From Aeromonas australiensis (GTDB lineage: Bacteria; Pseudomonadota; Gammaproteobacteria; Enterobacterales; Aeromonadaceae), in the NCBI RefSeq assembly GCF_000819725.1, contig NZ_CDDH01000090.1, positions 1-41,425 of the forward strand: a DNA stretch of 41,425 bases. The letters run 5' to 3'. Of the stretch, positions 1-8,194 are shown piece after piece (position 1 is the first letter of the stretch; the number at the start of each line of letters is the position of its first letter). The translations under genes were made by a program, and so were the position numbers. A model generated the notes under the pieces. The model was given only the letters and a program-made list of their open reading frames with translations. It was not told the origin of the DNA and made no database searches.

Positions 1-114
1 TTCCCCGGCAGATGGTCTTGTTAGGGCGATAGCATGGTCTTTGATGCCTTTTTCATGGCGAAGATGGCCGATAGGCCGACTTGTCAGCCAGTGAGCAGCC
101 CCATGGAGCCGAGC

Positions 115-153
115 GAAAAAAGAACCCCCCTCTTTGAAAAAGTGGGGGGTTCT
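115..153 (-). terminator. Rho-independent terminator, minus strand
   Basis: A near-perfect hairpin pairs AGAACCCCCC with GGGGGGTTCT (121-152) around an 11-12 base loop. The A-run at 115-121 becomes a U-tract when read on the minus strand, so it best terminates leftward transcription. A shorter T run also follows on the plus side, so it may act in both directions. Confidence 0.7.
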
Positions 154-164
154 TCAGCAATCTG

Positions 165-189
165 CCCGCTCACTCGAGCGGGGTTTTTT
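165..189 (+). terminator. Rho-independent terminator, plus strand
   Basis: The stem CCCGCTC (165-171) pairs with GAGCGGG (176-182) over a 4-base loop and is followed by six T residues at 184-189. It presumably ends a rightward transcript whose gene lies left of the window. Confidence 0.8.
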
Positions 190-708
190 ATTGCCTGAAA
201 ATCAGCTGATCGCCTGATATTTGACCTGGCTTATCCCTTTCCTCTGTTTTTATTGCTACTCGTTGTTATGTTTCAGTTCAACGAATAGCCTGATGTTACG
301 CTTTTACTCTTTCTTCATGTAAAGCAGTTGCTTTGCTTAGCGGTTCTGGTGCCGCCATATCCCGTGCATCCCATGATCGTCTATATGTCATAATCTCTTG
401 CTTCGGATCTCTCCTTCCTGAGTTAGCCGTCCCCTCTTTTTAAGCTGCAACCCCATCGTCTCTGCTTTTCTATGACTGTGTTAACCGGCCCTGACTTTAT
501 GCCAAAGAGGGTTTATTGGCTGTGTCAACAAGCTGGAGCTGTGGTCGTTGTGGAAGGGCATGGGAAGGGATGCTCGCAGCAACGCAGAGGTTCGATATTG
601 ATAGGTGATCTTGTGGCAGCTGTTGAGCCCGCAGGTGAGAAGCTCAAGAAAGGTGTTGGAGAAGACTACTGTATTGAGAGCCCTGAGGAATGGCAAATCG
701 CAGGCAAA

Positions 709-740
709 CAAAAAGCCCACGCAACATGGTTGCATGGGCT
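709..740 (-). terminator. Terminator of the tRNA-Ser transcript
   Basis: The arms AGCCCA (714-719) and TGGGCT (735-740), extended by GCAAC/GTTGC with one C-A mismatch, form a hairpin 10 bases past the tRNA 3' end. Read on the minus strand it is followed by a U-rich tract (the A-run at 709-714). Confidence 0.75.
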
Positions 741-749
741 CGGTATGAA

Positions 750-837
750 TGGCGGAGGAGGTGGGATTTGAACCCACGGATGGTCGCCCATCGCCGGTTT
801 TCAAGACCGGTGCATTCAGCCGCTCTGCCACCCCTCC
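750..837 (-). tRNA. serT: tRNA-Ser (anticodon UGA)
   Basis: On the minus strand the sequence folds as an 88-nt class II tRNA. The acceptor stem GGAGGGG (837-831) pairs with CTCCTCC next to discriminator G and an encoded CCA (752-750). The anticodon loop reads CUUGAAA with anticodon UGA. A long variable arm follows, and the T arm contains GGTTCAAATCC. The length and the encoded CCA match bacterial serT. It has its own promoter (853-880) and terminator (709-740), so it appears to be a single-gene transcription unit. Confidence 0.97.
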
Positions 838-852
838 GCAGCAGTGCGGCGA

Positions 853-880
853 ATATTACCATGCTGATCCGGCTTGTAAA
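853..880 (-). promoter_or_regulatory. Promoter of tRNA-Ser gene
   Basis: On the minus strand a -35 box TTTACA (880-875) and a -10 box TAATAT (858-853) are separated by 16 bp. They are followed by a GC-rich discriminator (CGCCGC), as is typical of stringently controlled stable-RNA promoters. The predicted start lies a few bases upstream of the mature tRNA 5' end. Confidence 0.75.
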
Positions 881-1034
881 TCCCTGTCCGGTTCGATTGC
901 TGGTTAATTGCGCGAAACGACATGAAAAAGTGGCAATCAGGGTGCATCAAGCGCTTTTTTGGCCAGATAACTTGACTTGAAAACAGACTCAACCACTATA
1001 GTGGCCTCCATCATATCCTCTGCAAGATAACATT

Positions 1035-1784
1035 ATGACTATTAAAAAAGCCCTGTTTTGCGCGCTGGCTGGCGTGACCCTGCTGGCGACGCCGGTACAT
1101 GCAAGCGAGCTGACCAAAAGCGATGTCGAGCAAATCGTTCGCGACTATCTGGTCAAGAATCCCGAGATCCTGGTCGAGATGTCCAATGCCCTGCGTGCCA
1201 AGCAGGAGAGCCAGCAGGCCGAGAGTGACAAGGCGCTGATCAAGGCTCACTCCAAGCAGCTTTATGCCAATCAGGATCCCGAGATAGGGAATCCGAAGGG
1301 GTCGCTGACCATTGTGGAGTTTTTCGATTACAACTGCGGTTACTGCAAACGGGCCCATCCGCTGGTCAATCAGCTGATTGCGGAAGATAAAGATATCCGT
1401 TACATCTACAAGCAGTTCCCCATTCTGAGCGAGTCCTCCTACTTCGCCGCCCGTGCTGCGCTGGCTGTCCAATTGGCTCAGCCTGACAAGTACCAGGCGT
1501 TCCACGAGAAGCTCTATAGCCATCAGGGCCCGCTCGCTGATGAAGCACAGGTCAAGCAGCTGGCAGTGGCGGCCGGTGTTGACTGGAGCAAGGTGGAGGC
1601 CAAGATCAAGGATGGCAGCGTTGACCAGAACCTCGGTACCAACCGTGCGCTGGCTGAAGCGCTCGGTATCTCCGGTACTCCGGCCTTCATCATCGGTGAC
1701 CAGATCCTGCGCGGTGCCCCCCGTGATCTGGCCAGCCTGAAGGGGTTTATCAAGGACGTGCGTGCTGGCAAGGGCATTCAATAA
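1035..1784 (+). CDS. Periplasmic DsbA-family thiol:disulfide oxidoreductase (ScsC/Com1-like)
   Basis: The 249-residue protein has a signal peptide (about residues 1-23, cleavage after VHA). An N-terminal helical stretch (about 25-65) resembles the oligomerising stalk of ScsC/Com1-type proteins. A thioredoxin-fold domain carries the redox motif CGYC (101-104) and the cis-proline loop GTP (214-216). Members of this family catalyse disulfide formation or shuffling in the periplasm. The N-terminal stalk favours the ScsC/Com1 branch over classical DsbA, which lacks it and has CPHC. No DsbB, DsbD or ScsB partner lies in the window, so the direction of the redox reaction cannot be told. It is a single gene ended by a strong terminator at 1830-1863. 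The ribosome-binding site is weak (AAGATAAC). Confidence 0.9.
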   Translation: MTIKKALFCALAGVTLLATPVHASELTKSDVEQIVRDYLVKNPEILVEMSNALRAKQESQQAESDKALIKAHSKQLYANQDPEIGNPKGSLTIVEFFDYNCGYCKRAHPLVNQLIAEDKDIRYIYKQFPILSESSYFAARAALAVQLAQPDKYQAFHEKLYSHQGPLADEAQVKQLAVAAGVDWSKVEAKIKDGSVDQNLGTNRALAEALGISGTPAFIIGDQILRGAPRDLASLKGFIKDVRAGKGIQ

Positions 1785-1829
1785 GCAGTTGCCATGGTCG
1801 AGGGGTCTGCGCCCCGGCCAGATACAGAA

Positions 1830-1863
1830 AGAGGGTCGGTATCACTACCGGCCCTCTTTTTTA
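1830..1863 (+). terminator. Rho-independent terminator of the DsbA-family gene
   Basis: AGAGGGTCGGTA pairs with TACCGGCCCTCT (one G-U pair) around a 4-base loop and is followed by a T-tract at 1857-1863. It lies about 45 bases after the stop codon. Confidence 0.85.
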
Positions 1864-2080
1864 TTATGTCCCTTGGCACAGGTGGTCGTCGCGAAAGGAC
1901 CATAACAACGTGCTCAGGACCCGGCCTGTTGGCCTCAGTAACAAGTATTAGCAGTGTCGTTCGGAGTCTATTGATAAATATTTCGCCTCGTAGAGGTGTG
2001 TCGTGAGCATTGCTTAATTCCGGTCAAGATTTTTTCTGCTGCTTGCCTTAGAATCGCCGCCCGTTGCAGGAGAAACCCCT

Positions 2081-2983
2081 ATGTTAGTTGATATTTTACG
2101 GCTGGTTTTTATAGCCGGAGGCCTTGTATTCATCTTTATGCTGGTGCAAGCCTGCTGGCGGAAGAAGCAGAGTGGATCCTTTGAGGCGACCCCCTTCTGG
2201 CCGGTGGCGTTGATCGGTGGGGTTGCCAACTTTCTCGATACCCTGGGGGTGGGCAGCTTTGCGGTAAAGACCGCCTGCTACAAGCAGTTCAAGCTGATCG
2301 ATGATCGGGTGCTGCCGGGTACCCTTAATGGGCAGTGCGTGCTGCCGACCGTGACCCAGTCGCTGATCTTCGTCGGCGCAGTTGCGGTGGATCCTCTGAC
2401 GCTGATCAGCATGATGATGGCCGCCGCAGCGGGCGCTGCCTGGGGCGCTCGTCATGTGGCCTCGTTTGATCGGCAGACCATCCGGTTGGTGATGGCCATC
2501 TCCTTACTGGTCGTCGCAGGGCTTATCTTTGCCGGTCTGCTGGGGCTTTTCCCTGTAGGCGGCGATGCGATGGGGCTCAGCGGCTACAAGCTGGCGATCG
2601 CCCTGCTTGGCAATTTCATCTTCGGGGTGCTGATGAATGTCGGTATCGGCCTGTTTGCCCCCTGCATGACGCTGGTCTATCTGCTGGGGATGAATCCGCT
2701 GGCGGCGTTTCCCATCATGATGGGATCCACCGCCGTGCTTAGCGTTTTCTCCGCAGGCACCTTTATCCGCAAAGGGGCGTTCGATGCCAAGGCAGTGCTG
2801 GCGGTAGCCATCTTCGGCCCCATCGGTGTGGTGCTGGCCGCCATGCTGGTCAAATCCATGGATATGGAGATGCTGAAGTGGCTGATTGCCTTTATCGTCA
2901 TCTATACCTCCTGGACCATGTACGCTTCCTGGCGGGCGGCGCGTCGCTCCCCTGTGCAACTGGCGGTGGAGAGCGCAGGCTAG
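2081..2983 (+). CDS. TauE/SafE-family (TSUP) membrane permease
   Basis: This is a 300-residue polytopic membrane protein with about eight hydrophobic segments. It begins with a hydrophobic helix at 6-24, followed by a short basic loop (CWRKK). The family fingerprints are two related halves, the first with GGVANFLDTLGVGSF (about 47-61) and the second with an NVGIGLFAPCM region (about 187-197). TSUP proteins are thought to export sulfite, sulfonates or other small organic anions across the inner membrane. The substrate here cannot be inferred because no sulfur-metabolism gene is adjacent. The start is supported by AGGAG eight bases upstream. The 3' end converges on a minus-strand gene. Confidence 0.88.
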   Translation: MLVDILRLVFIAGGLVFIFMLVQACWRKKQSGSFEATPFWPVALIGGVANFLDTLGVGSFAVKTACYKQFKLIDDRVLPGTLNGQCVLPTVTQSLIFVGAVAVDPLTLISMMMAAAAGAAWGARHVASFDRQTIRLVMAISLLVVAGLIFAGLLGLFPVGGDAMGLSGYKLAIALLGNFIFGVLMNVGIGLFAPCMTLVYLLGMNPLAAFPIMMGSTAVLSVFSAGTFIRKGAFDAKAVLAVAIFGPIGVVLAAMLVKSMDMEMLKWLIAFIVIYTSWTMYASWRAARRSPVQLAVESAG

Positions 2984-3065
2984 CCTGTACCAGTGCCGCT
3001 TCGGCCTTGGCCCCCAGATAGACATAGAGGCCCAGCGCCAGCAGTAAACCCACCGCACACCCCAT
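2898..3065 (-). CDS. Possible 55-codon membrane peptide, uncertain
   Basis: The ATG at 3065 is preceded by GGAG and lies 15 bases past the stop of the upstream minus-strand gene. The first ~20 residues are strongly hydrophobic (MGCAVGLLLALGLYVYLGAK) and would form one membrane helix. The rest is Pro/Arg-rich and antisense to the last 86 bases of the TSUP permease gene. It could be a small operon-coupled membrane protein, the remnant of a longer gene, or chance. I do not recognise it. Confidence 0.22.
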   Translation of the reverse strand: MGCAVGLLLALGLYVYLGAKAEAALVQASLRSPPPVAQGSDAPPARKRTWSRRYR

Positions 3066-3080
3066 CACTCCGACCGCAGG

Positions 3081-3713
3081 TCAGAGCAGCTCGTTCTGGC
3101 CGAGGGAGCCTTTGAACAGCAGCAACAGCCCCTCAATGGAGACCGCGATCAGAATGGCGGCGATAAAGCGGGTGATGGTGCGGCGAATGGCGCTGTGGCG
3201 GAAGATATCCTTATGTAGCAGTACCTCCTCTTCCAGAATGGTCTTGCCCAGATCGAACACCGCCAGTGCCAGCGTCAGGAAGATGATGGCGCTAAAGGCG
3301 CCGAGCTGGTTCTGCTGCTCGCCGCACAATAGCTGGTAGAGCTGCTCCAGTCCGTGCCAGATGAGCGTTGCGACGATCAGAAACAGCGCCATGCTGAGTA
3401 GCACATAGACCGCTTTGAACCAGGGCATGGCGCGGCGGCGCTCCCTGTCCCCCATCAACCAGCCAATCAGCTGATTCAGACAGACGGTGATCTCCCGTCC
3501 TTGCCCCTGCACGATAAGGTGCAGCCGGTTATGGGCCGCCGGTGCTGCAGGCTGGATGCACATCGGCCCCTGATAGTGGTCAATGCTGACGACAAAGGGA
3601 TACCCCTTGAGCGAGGCAAAGGGGGCGCTGAGCAGCCCCTGCAGTAGCGGGGTCAACTCTTCCTGATACTCCTGATAGCGCCGCAGCACATCGATGGGGC
3701 TCATCTCTGCCAT
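3081..3713 (-). CDS. Conserved membrane protein of unknown function
   Basis: The 210-residue protein has a cytosolic N-terminal part of about 95 residues and then three probable membrane segments (around 101-122, 136-155 and 182-202). The motif FDLGKTILEEEVL falls between the second and third segments. Homologues in Shewanella, Vibrio and Aeromonas are, as far as I recall, annotated only vaguely (some as a glycosylation-pathway protein). That label has no visible support here. The start at 3713 is backed by GAGG about 8 bases upstream. It stands alone on the minus strand, convergent with the TSUP permease. Confidence 0.75.
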   Translation of the reverse strand: MAEMSPIDVLRRYQEYQEELTPLLQGLLSAPFASLKGYPFVVSIDHYQGPMCIQPAAPAAHNRLHLIVQGQGREITVCLNQLIGWLMGDRERRRAMPWFKAVYVLLSMALFLIVATLIWHGLEQLYQLLCGEQQNQLGAFSAIIFLTLALAVFDLGKTILEEEVLLHKDIFRHSAIRRTITRFIAAILIAVSIEGLLLLFKGSLGQNELL

Positions 3714-3888
3714 ATGGACCTCGGTGACGTGGGCTCTTGTGGTGAATGTGCAAATAGTGGGCCTGCTTTATGACAGGGATGGCGGGGCAAGTTGCACCAG
3801 AGGATGACAAATTGGTGAGTGACGAAGAGGGAATGCACCAGAAATGGGCGTATCGAAGAGCTGTGTGGTGATGGAGTCTCTGTAATAG

Positions 3889-3916
3889 AAAAGGGCCCGT
3901 GACGGGCCCTTTTGCG
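3889..3916 (-). terminator. Terminator of hemL (probably bidirectional)
   Basis: AAAAGGGCCCG (3889-3899) pairs with CGGGCCCTTTT (3903-3913) over a very short loop, 20-40 bases past the hemL stop. The arms end in A and T runs, so it can work on either strand. Confidence 0.85.
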
Positions 3917-3931
3917 ACAAGCAGCGGCGAT

Positions 3932-5218
3932 TTAGCCAGCCAGCTTGGCGAAGCTGCGCTCGGCGGCAGCCAGGGTATGTTCGATCTCTTGGTCACCGTG
4001 GGCCAGTGACAGGAAGCCCGCCTCGTAGGCGCTCGGCGCCAGATAGACGCCCTCTTCCAGCATCAGATGGTAGAAGCGCTTGAAACGTTCCATATCGCAG
4101 CGAGTGACCTGCTCGTAGCGGGTGATTTCGCTCTCTTCGGTGAAGAAGAAGCCGAACATGCCACCCACATAGTTGATGGCGAGCGGGATACCGTGTTTGG
4201 CGGCGGCCGCTTTCAGTCCTTCTGCAACCCGCGCTGTCTTGGCGCTCAGCTGCTCATAGAGGCCCGGCTCCAGCAGCAGATCCAGCATGGTCAGACCGGC
4301 CGCCATGGCCACCGGGTTGCCGGAGAGAGTACCCGCCTGATAGACAGGGCCGGTCGGGGCTATGTGCTGCATCACCTTCTTCTTGCCGCCGAAGGCGCCC
4401 ACCGGCATGCCGGCACCGATGATCTTGCCAAGAGTGGTGAGGTCCGGATCGATGTTGTAGTGACCCTGAGCACCACGCAGGGAGACGCGGAAGCCGGTCA
4501 TCACTTCGTCCAGGATCAGCAGGGCGCCGAACTCGTCACAGATGGCGCGCAGCCCTTCCAGGAAGCCAGGGACCGGCGGGATGCAGTTCATGTTGCCGGC
4601 CACCGGCTCGACGATGATACAGGCGATCTCGCTGCCGTACTGGGTGAAGGCTTCATGCACCGACTCCAGATCGTTGAACACACAGGTCAGGGTGTGTTTG
4701 GCGAAATCGGCCGGAACGCCCGGGCTGTTGGGCTGACCCAGGGTCAGGGCGCCAGAACCTGCCTTGACCAGCAGGGAGTCGGCGTGGCCGTGGTAGCAGC
4801 CCTCGAATTTGACGATCTTGTCGCGGCCGGTGTAGCCACGGGCCAGACGAATGGCGCTCATGGTGGCTTCGGTGCCGGAGTTGACCATCCGCACCTGCTC
4901 CATGGAGGGGACGATTTGGCGGACTTTCTCGGCCATCAGCACTTCGATCTCGGTCGGCGCCCCATAGCTCAGCCCCTTCTCAACGGCCTTGATGACGGCG
5001 GCCTTGATGGCCGGGTGGTTGTGACCCAGCAACATGGGGCCCCAGGAGCCGATGTAATCCACGTAGGCCTGACCATCCACATCATAGAGGTAAGCGCCAT
5101 CGGCGTGATCGATGAAGCGGGGCGTGCCGCCGACCCCATTGAAGGCGCGGACCGGTGAGTTAACGCCGCCCGGAATGGTCTGGCGGGCCTGTTCAAACAG
5201 CTGATCTGATTTTGACAT
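3932..5218 (-). CDS. hemL: Glutamate-1-semialdehyde 2,1-aminomutase
   Basis: The 428-residue product belongs to the class-III PLP aminotransferase fold. It converts glutamate-1-semialdehyde to 5-aminolevulinate, the last step of the C5 route to tetrapyrroles, in the cytosol. The PLP-binding lysine is K265 in [10 protein letters not shown], the same number as in Escherichia coli. Other family marks are the [10 protein letters not shown] start (17-26), NSGTEA (113-118), EGCYHGH (139-145) and [10 protein letters not shown] (235-244). Length and ends match the family. It is transcribed away from clcA, as in Enterobacterales. A candidate promoter lies about 140 bases upstream, leaving a long, foldable leader. 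Confidence 0.98.
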   Translation of the reverse strand: MSKSDQLFEQARQTIPGGVNSPVRAFNGVGGTPRFIDHADGAYLYDVDGQAYVDYIGSWGPMLLGHNHPAIKAAVIKAVEKGLSYGAPTEIEVLMAEKVRQIVPSMEQVRMVNSGTEATMSAIRLARGYTGRDKIVKFEGCYHGHADSLLVKAGSGALTLGQPNSPGVPADFAKHTLTCVFNDLESVHEAFTQYGSEIACIIVEPVAGNMNCIPPVPGFLEGLRAICDEFGALLILDEVMTGFRVSLRGAQGHYNIDPDLTTLGKIIGAGMPVGAFGGKKKVMQHIAPTGPVYQAGTLSGNPVAMAAGLTMLDLLLEPGLYEQLSAKTARVAEGLKAAAAKHGIPLAINYVGGMFGFFFTEESEITRYEQVTRCDMERFKRFYHLMLEEGVYLAPSAYEAGFLSLAHGDQEIEHTLAAAERSFAKLAG

Positions 5219-5367
5219 GGATCATCCTTAATGGGATTTTGGTCGTCACACAAGGGATTGCAGCCGATTGAGACTCGGCAGGCCGGGTTATCAGGAGTAT
5301 GCTTTGCGCTCTCGCCACCCGGACTCTCGGTCTGCTCCCGTGACAAAAATTTAACGGGCCGACTATA
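5219..5367 (-). promoter_or_regulatory. hemL promoter and structured 5' leader
   Basis: On the minus strand the -10 box TATAGT (5367-5362) with a weak -35 box 17 bp upstream (TGCCCA) predicts a start near 5355. The roughly 137-nt leader has several inverted repeats: CCGGGT/ACCCGG (5283-5288 with 5317-5322) enclosing about 28 bases, and GCCGA/TCGGC (5263-5267 with 5275-5279) closer to the gene. I do not recognise a known riboswitch class. The leader function is inference. Confidence 0.4.
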
Positions 5368-5435
5368 GCAGAAAGCCCTAGCCCTGGGCAGCCGAGCAAC
5401 GCGCCGGGTGATCCTGATCTCAGCTAGCTGACGAT

Positions 5436-6851
5436 ATGGTTTTTCCAAGTTGGTGTAACAAGATGGCGCAACAAGCTCTCTCCTCTGAAGCCGATACCTC
5501 TTCGCGGGGGCCGCTTTCCCGCATTATCCGGCAAGACAAGATGCCCTTGCTGGTACTGCTGCTGGCGGCGCTGGTCGGCACCCTGGCCGGGCTGGTGTGT
5601 GGCCTGTTCGAATCGGGTGTCCACTGGCTGGCAGAACAACGTATCGATTTGCTGGCAGACCGTCCCTGGTGGCAGCTCGGTCTGCTTGGCTTTGGCTTCA
5701 GCGCCTTGCTGGGATTTGTCGGTTACTTCCTCACTCATACCTTTGCCCCGGAAGCGGGCGGTTCCGGCATTCCCGAGATCGAGGGGGCGATGGACGATCT
5801 GCGCCCGGTGCGCTGGTGGCGGGTATTGCCGGTCAAGTTCTTCGGCGGCATCTGCACCCTGAGTTCCGGCATGGTGCTGGGGCGGGAGGGGCCCTCGGTA
5901 CAGATCGGCGGCAACCTTGGCAAGATGGTGGCGGATATCTTCCGGTTGCCCAAGGAGCATGGCCATGCCCTGTTGGCGGCCGGTGCGGCGGGCGGTCTGG
6001 CGGCCGCCTTCAATGCGCCGCTGGCGGGCATCCTGTTCGTGATGGAGGAGATGCGACCGCAATTTCGTTACTCCTTTCTGGCCATCAAGGCGGTGGCGAT
6101 CTCTGCCATCATGGCGACCCTGATGTTGCAGAACATGAAAGGGCAGGGGGCGGTGATCACCTTGCCCCACTACGATGCACCAGCCCTCAAGGCGCTCTGG
6201 CTGTTCCTCTTTATGGGGGCCACTTTCGGGGTGCTCGGTTTTGTCTTCAACAAGCTGGTGCTGGCCTGTCAGGATGGCTATCTGGCGTTGCATCAGAACA
6301 AGCGCCACCGTTTCGTGGCCATCGGCATGCTGATTGCCGGGACCTTTGGTGTGCTGTCGCTATTTGCCCCTTCGGTAACCGGCGGTGGTACTGAACTCAT
6401 CCCTCACCTGATGGGGGGTGAGTATGCGATGGCGACCCTGTTCCTCATCTTCTCGGTGCGGCTGGTCGCAACCCTCATCTGCTTCTGCTCCGGTGCCCCG
6501 GGCGGGGTGTTTGCGCCAACCCTGGCGTTGGGCACCCTGTTTGGTGTGGTGTTCGGCCATCTGTTTCATGCGGCGTTTCCGGAGCTTGGCATCGAGCCCG
6601 GCGCCTTTGCCATCGCCGGGATGGGGGCGCTGTTTGCTGCCACCGTGCGTGCCCCCATCACCGGTATCGTGTTGGTTACCGAGATGACCGATAACTATCA
6701 GCTGATCCTGCCGATGATGATCACCACTGTCGGTGCGACGCTGGTTGCCCAGTGGCTGGGTGGCCGGCCCATCTATTCCCAGATCCTGGAGCGAACTTTA
6801 CGTCTCGCCACGGGTCAAAAGCGGGGTGATGGCAGCGCCACGGCCAGTTAA
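5436..6851 (+). CDS. clcA: H+/Cl- exchange transporter ClcA
   Basis: The 471-residue CLC-family antiporter moves two chloride ions against one proton across the inner membrane, a role linked to extreme acid resistance. The selectivity filter motifs are present: GSGIP (109-113), GREGP (149-153, with E151 as the gating glutamate equivalent to E148) and GGVFAP. The proton glutamate is E205 in FVMEEMRPQF, equivalent to E203. The chloride-coordinating tyrosine sits in DNYQLILP. An internal ATG at 5463 (MAQQ) is a possible alternative start, because the first nine codons lack a good ribosome-binding site. It is divergent from hemL with a 217-bp gap. Confidence 0.96.
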   Translation: MVFPSWCNKMAQQALSSEADTSSRGPLSRIIRQDKMPLLVLLLAALVGTLAGLVCGLFESGVHWLAEQRIDLLADRPWWQLGLLGFGFSALLGFVGYFLTHTFAPEAGGSGIPEIEGAMDDLRPVRWWRVLPVKFFGGICTLSSGMVLGREGPSVQIGGNLGKMVADIFRLPKEHGHALLAAGAAGGLAAAFNAPLAGILFVMEEMRPQFRYSFLAIKAVAISAIMATLMLQNMKGQGAVITLPHYDAPALKALWLFLFMGATFGVLGFVFNKLVLACQDGYLALHQNKRHRFVAIGMLIAGTFGVLSLFAPSVTGGGTELIPHLMGGEYAMATLFLIFSVRLVATLICFCSGAPGGVFAPTLALGTLFGVVFGHLFHAAFPELGIEPGAFAIAGMGALFAATVRAPITGIVLVTEMTDNYQLILPMMITTVGATLVAQWLGGRPIYSQILERTLRLATGQKRGDGSATAS

Positions 6852-6941
6852 TTTTCCCTTTATCGCCGTAGGCTCCAAACCGGGCGGTATAGTGAAGGGA
6901 GAGGCGCTGCCGTAAATGGCGTGATAACGGGATGAGGGGCT

Positions 6942-7637
6942 ATGTCCAATCTATTGAAGTTATTGGTCGTGTTAGCCGTTGGCGGGCTCATCGGTTACTT
7001 TGCCGGTAACCGTCAGGAGCTGGCCCAGAGCAGTCTGTTGGTGGTGCAACAGGAGACGCTGGAGCGTCAGGGCAAGGCTATCAGCCAGCTCAAAACCGAG
7101 TTGGGGGTGAAAGATACCCAGCTGGCGACCCAGAAAGCGGCCTTCGAGCAGTTGCAGACCACCCTGAAGAGTCAGGAGGCGCAGGTGCAGGAGCTCAAGC
7201 GCCAGTTGGCCTTTTTCGAGCGGATCATGCGCCCCACCGGCGAACAGGTGGGGGTAGTGATCGACAACCTGACCCTGCAGGAGACCAGCATTCCCGGTCG
7301 TTACCACTACCGTCTTGCCCTGACCCAGCCCGCCAAGAAGCGGGAGCTATTCCGTGGCCAGGTGCAGATCCGGGTCGAGGGGAGTCTGGCTGACAAGCCG
7401 AAGACGCTGACCGGGCGTGATCTCGGGATGAAGGTGAGCGAGTGGCGCTATGCCCTGCGTTATTTCCAGCTGCTGGAAGGGAACTGGCAGTTGCCGGCAG
7501 GCTTTGTGCCGGATCGGATCCGTGTCACCATCAACAAGGATGGCAGACAACCAGCGCAAGAGTTGCTGGTTGAGTGGAGTGAAGTGATCAAGCCGCTGAT
7601 CGCAACACCGCCAGCTCCGGTGCCCGCTGCCGGTTAA
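6942..7637 (+). CDS. Membrane-anchored coiled-coil protein (DUF6776-like)
   Basis: The 231-residue protein has one N-terminal membrane helix (about 5-22), a long coiled coil (about 30-95, rich in Q, L, K and E heptads) and a C-terminal globular domain (about 100-220) ending in a short Pro/Ala tail. The arrangement resembles the family I know as DUF6776, but I am not certain of that number. No catalytic motif is visible. Its place between clcA and erpA, where Enterobacterales have no gene, suggests a lineage-specific insertion. The function is unknown. The start is preceded by GGGATGAGGGG. Confidence 0.75.
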   Translation: MSNLLKLLVVLAVGGLIGYFAGNRQELAQSSLLVVQQETLERQGKAISQLKTELGVKDTQLATQKAAFEQLQTTLKSQEAQVQELKRQLAFFERIMRPTGEQVGVVIDNLTLQETSIPGRYHYRLALTQPAKKRELFRGQVQIRVEGSLADKPKTLTGRDLGMKVSEWRYALRYFQLLEGNWQLPAGFVPDRIRVTINKDGRQPAQELLVEWSEVIKPLIATPPAPVPAAG

Positions 7638-7650
7638 ACTGGGTGAATAC

Positions 7651-7679
7651 TTGAACTGAATGGTCGGGTATTGGATAAT
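7651..7679 (+). promoter_or_regulatory. erpA promoter, near-consensus sigma-70
   Basis: A -35 box TTGAAC (7651-7656), a 17-bp spacer and a -10 box GATAAT (7674-7679) predict a start near 7686, 39 bases ahead of the erpA ATG. The spacer carries ATGGTCGGGTATT, loosely like IscR-regulated promoters of iron-sulfur genes, but I cannot assign an operator with confidence. Confidence 0.7.
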
Positions 7680-7724
7680 TTCGCGGTTTCCATGTTTGTG
7701 GATCTAATGGTTGTGAGGTCAGTA

Positions 7725-8075
7725 ATGAGTGCAGTAGCAGAAGCCCCGCTGCCCATCCAGATGACGGATGCGGCGGCCAACAAGGTGAAGAACCTGATCA
7801 CCGAGGAAGAGAATCCCGAGCTGAAGCTGCGGGTATACATCACGGGTGGGGGCTGCTCCGGTTTCCAGTATGGCTTTACCTTTGATGAGAAGATCAACGA
7901 TGGGGATACCGTAGTTGAGAAGAACGGCGTCACCATGGTGATAGATCCCATGAGCCTGCAATATCTGGTCGGCGGCAGTGTGGATTACACCGAGGGTCTG
8001 GAAGGTTCACGCTTCACCGTGACCAACCCCAACGCCTCCACGACCTGTGGCTGTGGTTCCAGCTTCTCCATCTGA
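7725..8075 (+). CDS. erpA: Iron-sulfur cluster insertion protein ErpA
   Basis: The 116-residue A-type Fe-S carrier delivers 2Fe-2S or 4Fe-4S clusters to target enzymes such as IspG and respiratory proteins. The three cluster cysteines are C44 (GGGCSGF) and C108/C110 (TTCGCGSS at the C-terminus). The ATG at 7725 is chosen because GAGG lies 7 bases upstream and the product then begins [15 protein letters not shown] like other ErpA proteins. An in-frame TTG further upstream overlaps the -10 box and cannot be the start. The hemL/clcA/erpA neighbourhood is conserved with Enterobacterales. Confidence 0.97.
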   Translation: MSAVAEAPLPIQMTDAAANKVKNLITEEENPELKLRVYITGGGCSGFQYGFTFDEKINDGDTVVEKNGVTMVIDPMSLQYLVGGSVDYTEGLEGSRFTVTNPNASTTCGCGSSFSI

Positions 8076-8100
8076 AACCGGCGTTATCATCGGTCTGATG

Positions 8101-8136
8101 AAACGGCTCTCGGCAACCAGGGCCGTTTCTGTTTGT
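8101..8136 (+). terminator. Probable erpA terminator
   Basis: AAACGGC (8101-8107) pairs with GCCGTTT (8122-8128), followed by CTGTTTGTG. The inner part pairs imperfectly and the U-tract is interrupted, so efficiency may be modest. Confidence 0.6.
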
Positions 8137-8194
8137 GAACTCTGCGATGACGGACAAACCGCATCCCCCAGAAATAACAAAGGCGCCTTGATCG

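Larger units (their letters stand above)
1..749. other. Gene-poor stretch left of tRNA-Ser
   Basis: No convincing protein gene is visible here. The first ~110 bases give no recognisable product and may be the 3' flank of a gene outside the window. Two strong hairpins lie at 115-189 and the tRNA terminator at 709-740. Between 190 and 700 the sequence is less GC-rich than the rest. The only ORFs longer than 60 codons run into the tRNA gene and show no family motif. A decayed element is possible but I see no transposase or integrase remnant. Confidence 0.5.

Noticed and set aside
472..831. ORFs of 99 and 116 codons across the tRNA-Ser gene
   Set aside because: Both run through the tRNA or its terminator. 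The minus-strand one (MAERLNAPVLKTGDG) is the familiar mistranslation of a tRNA-Ser gene.
4067..5158. 363-codon plus-strand ORF antisense to hemL
   Set aside because: It is a GC-rich shadow of an unmistakable hemL gene with no domain of its own.
5219..5355. Known riboswitch (TPP, glycine, cobalamin or FMN) in the hemL leader
   Set aside because: The conserved core boxes of these classes are not present; only generic stem-loops are visible.
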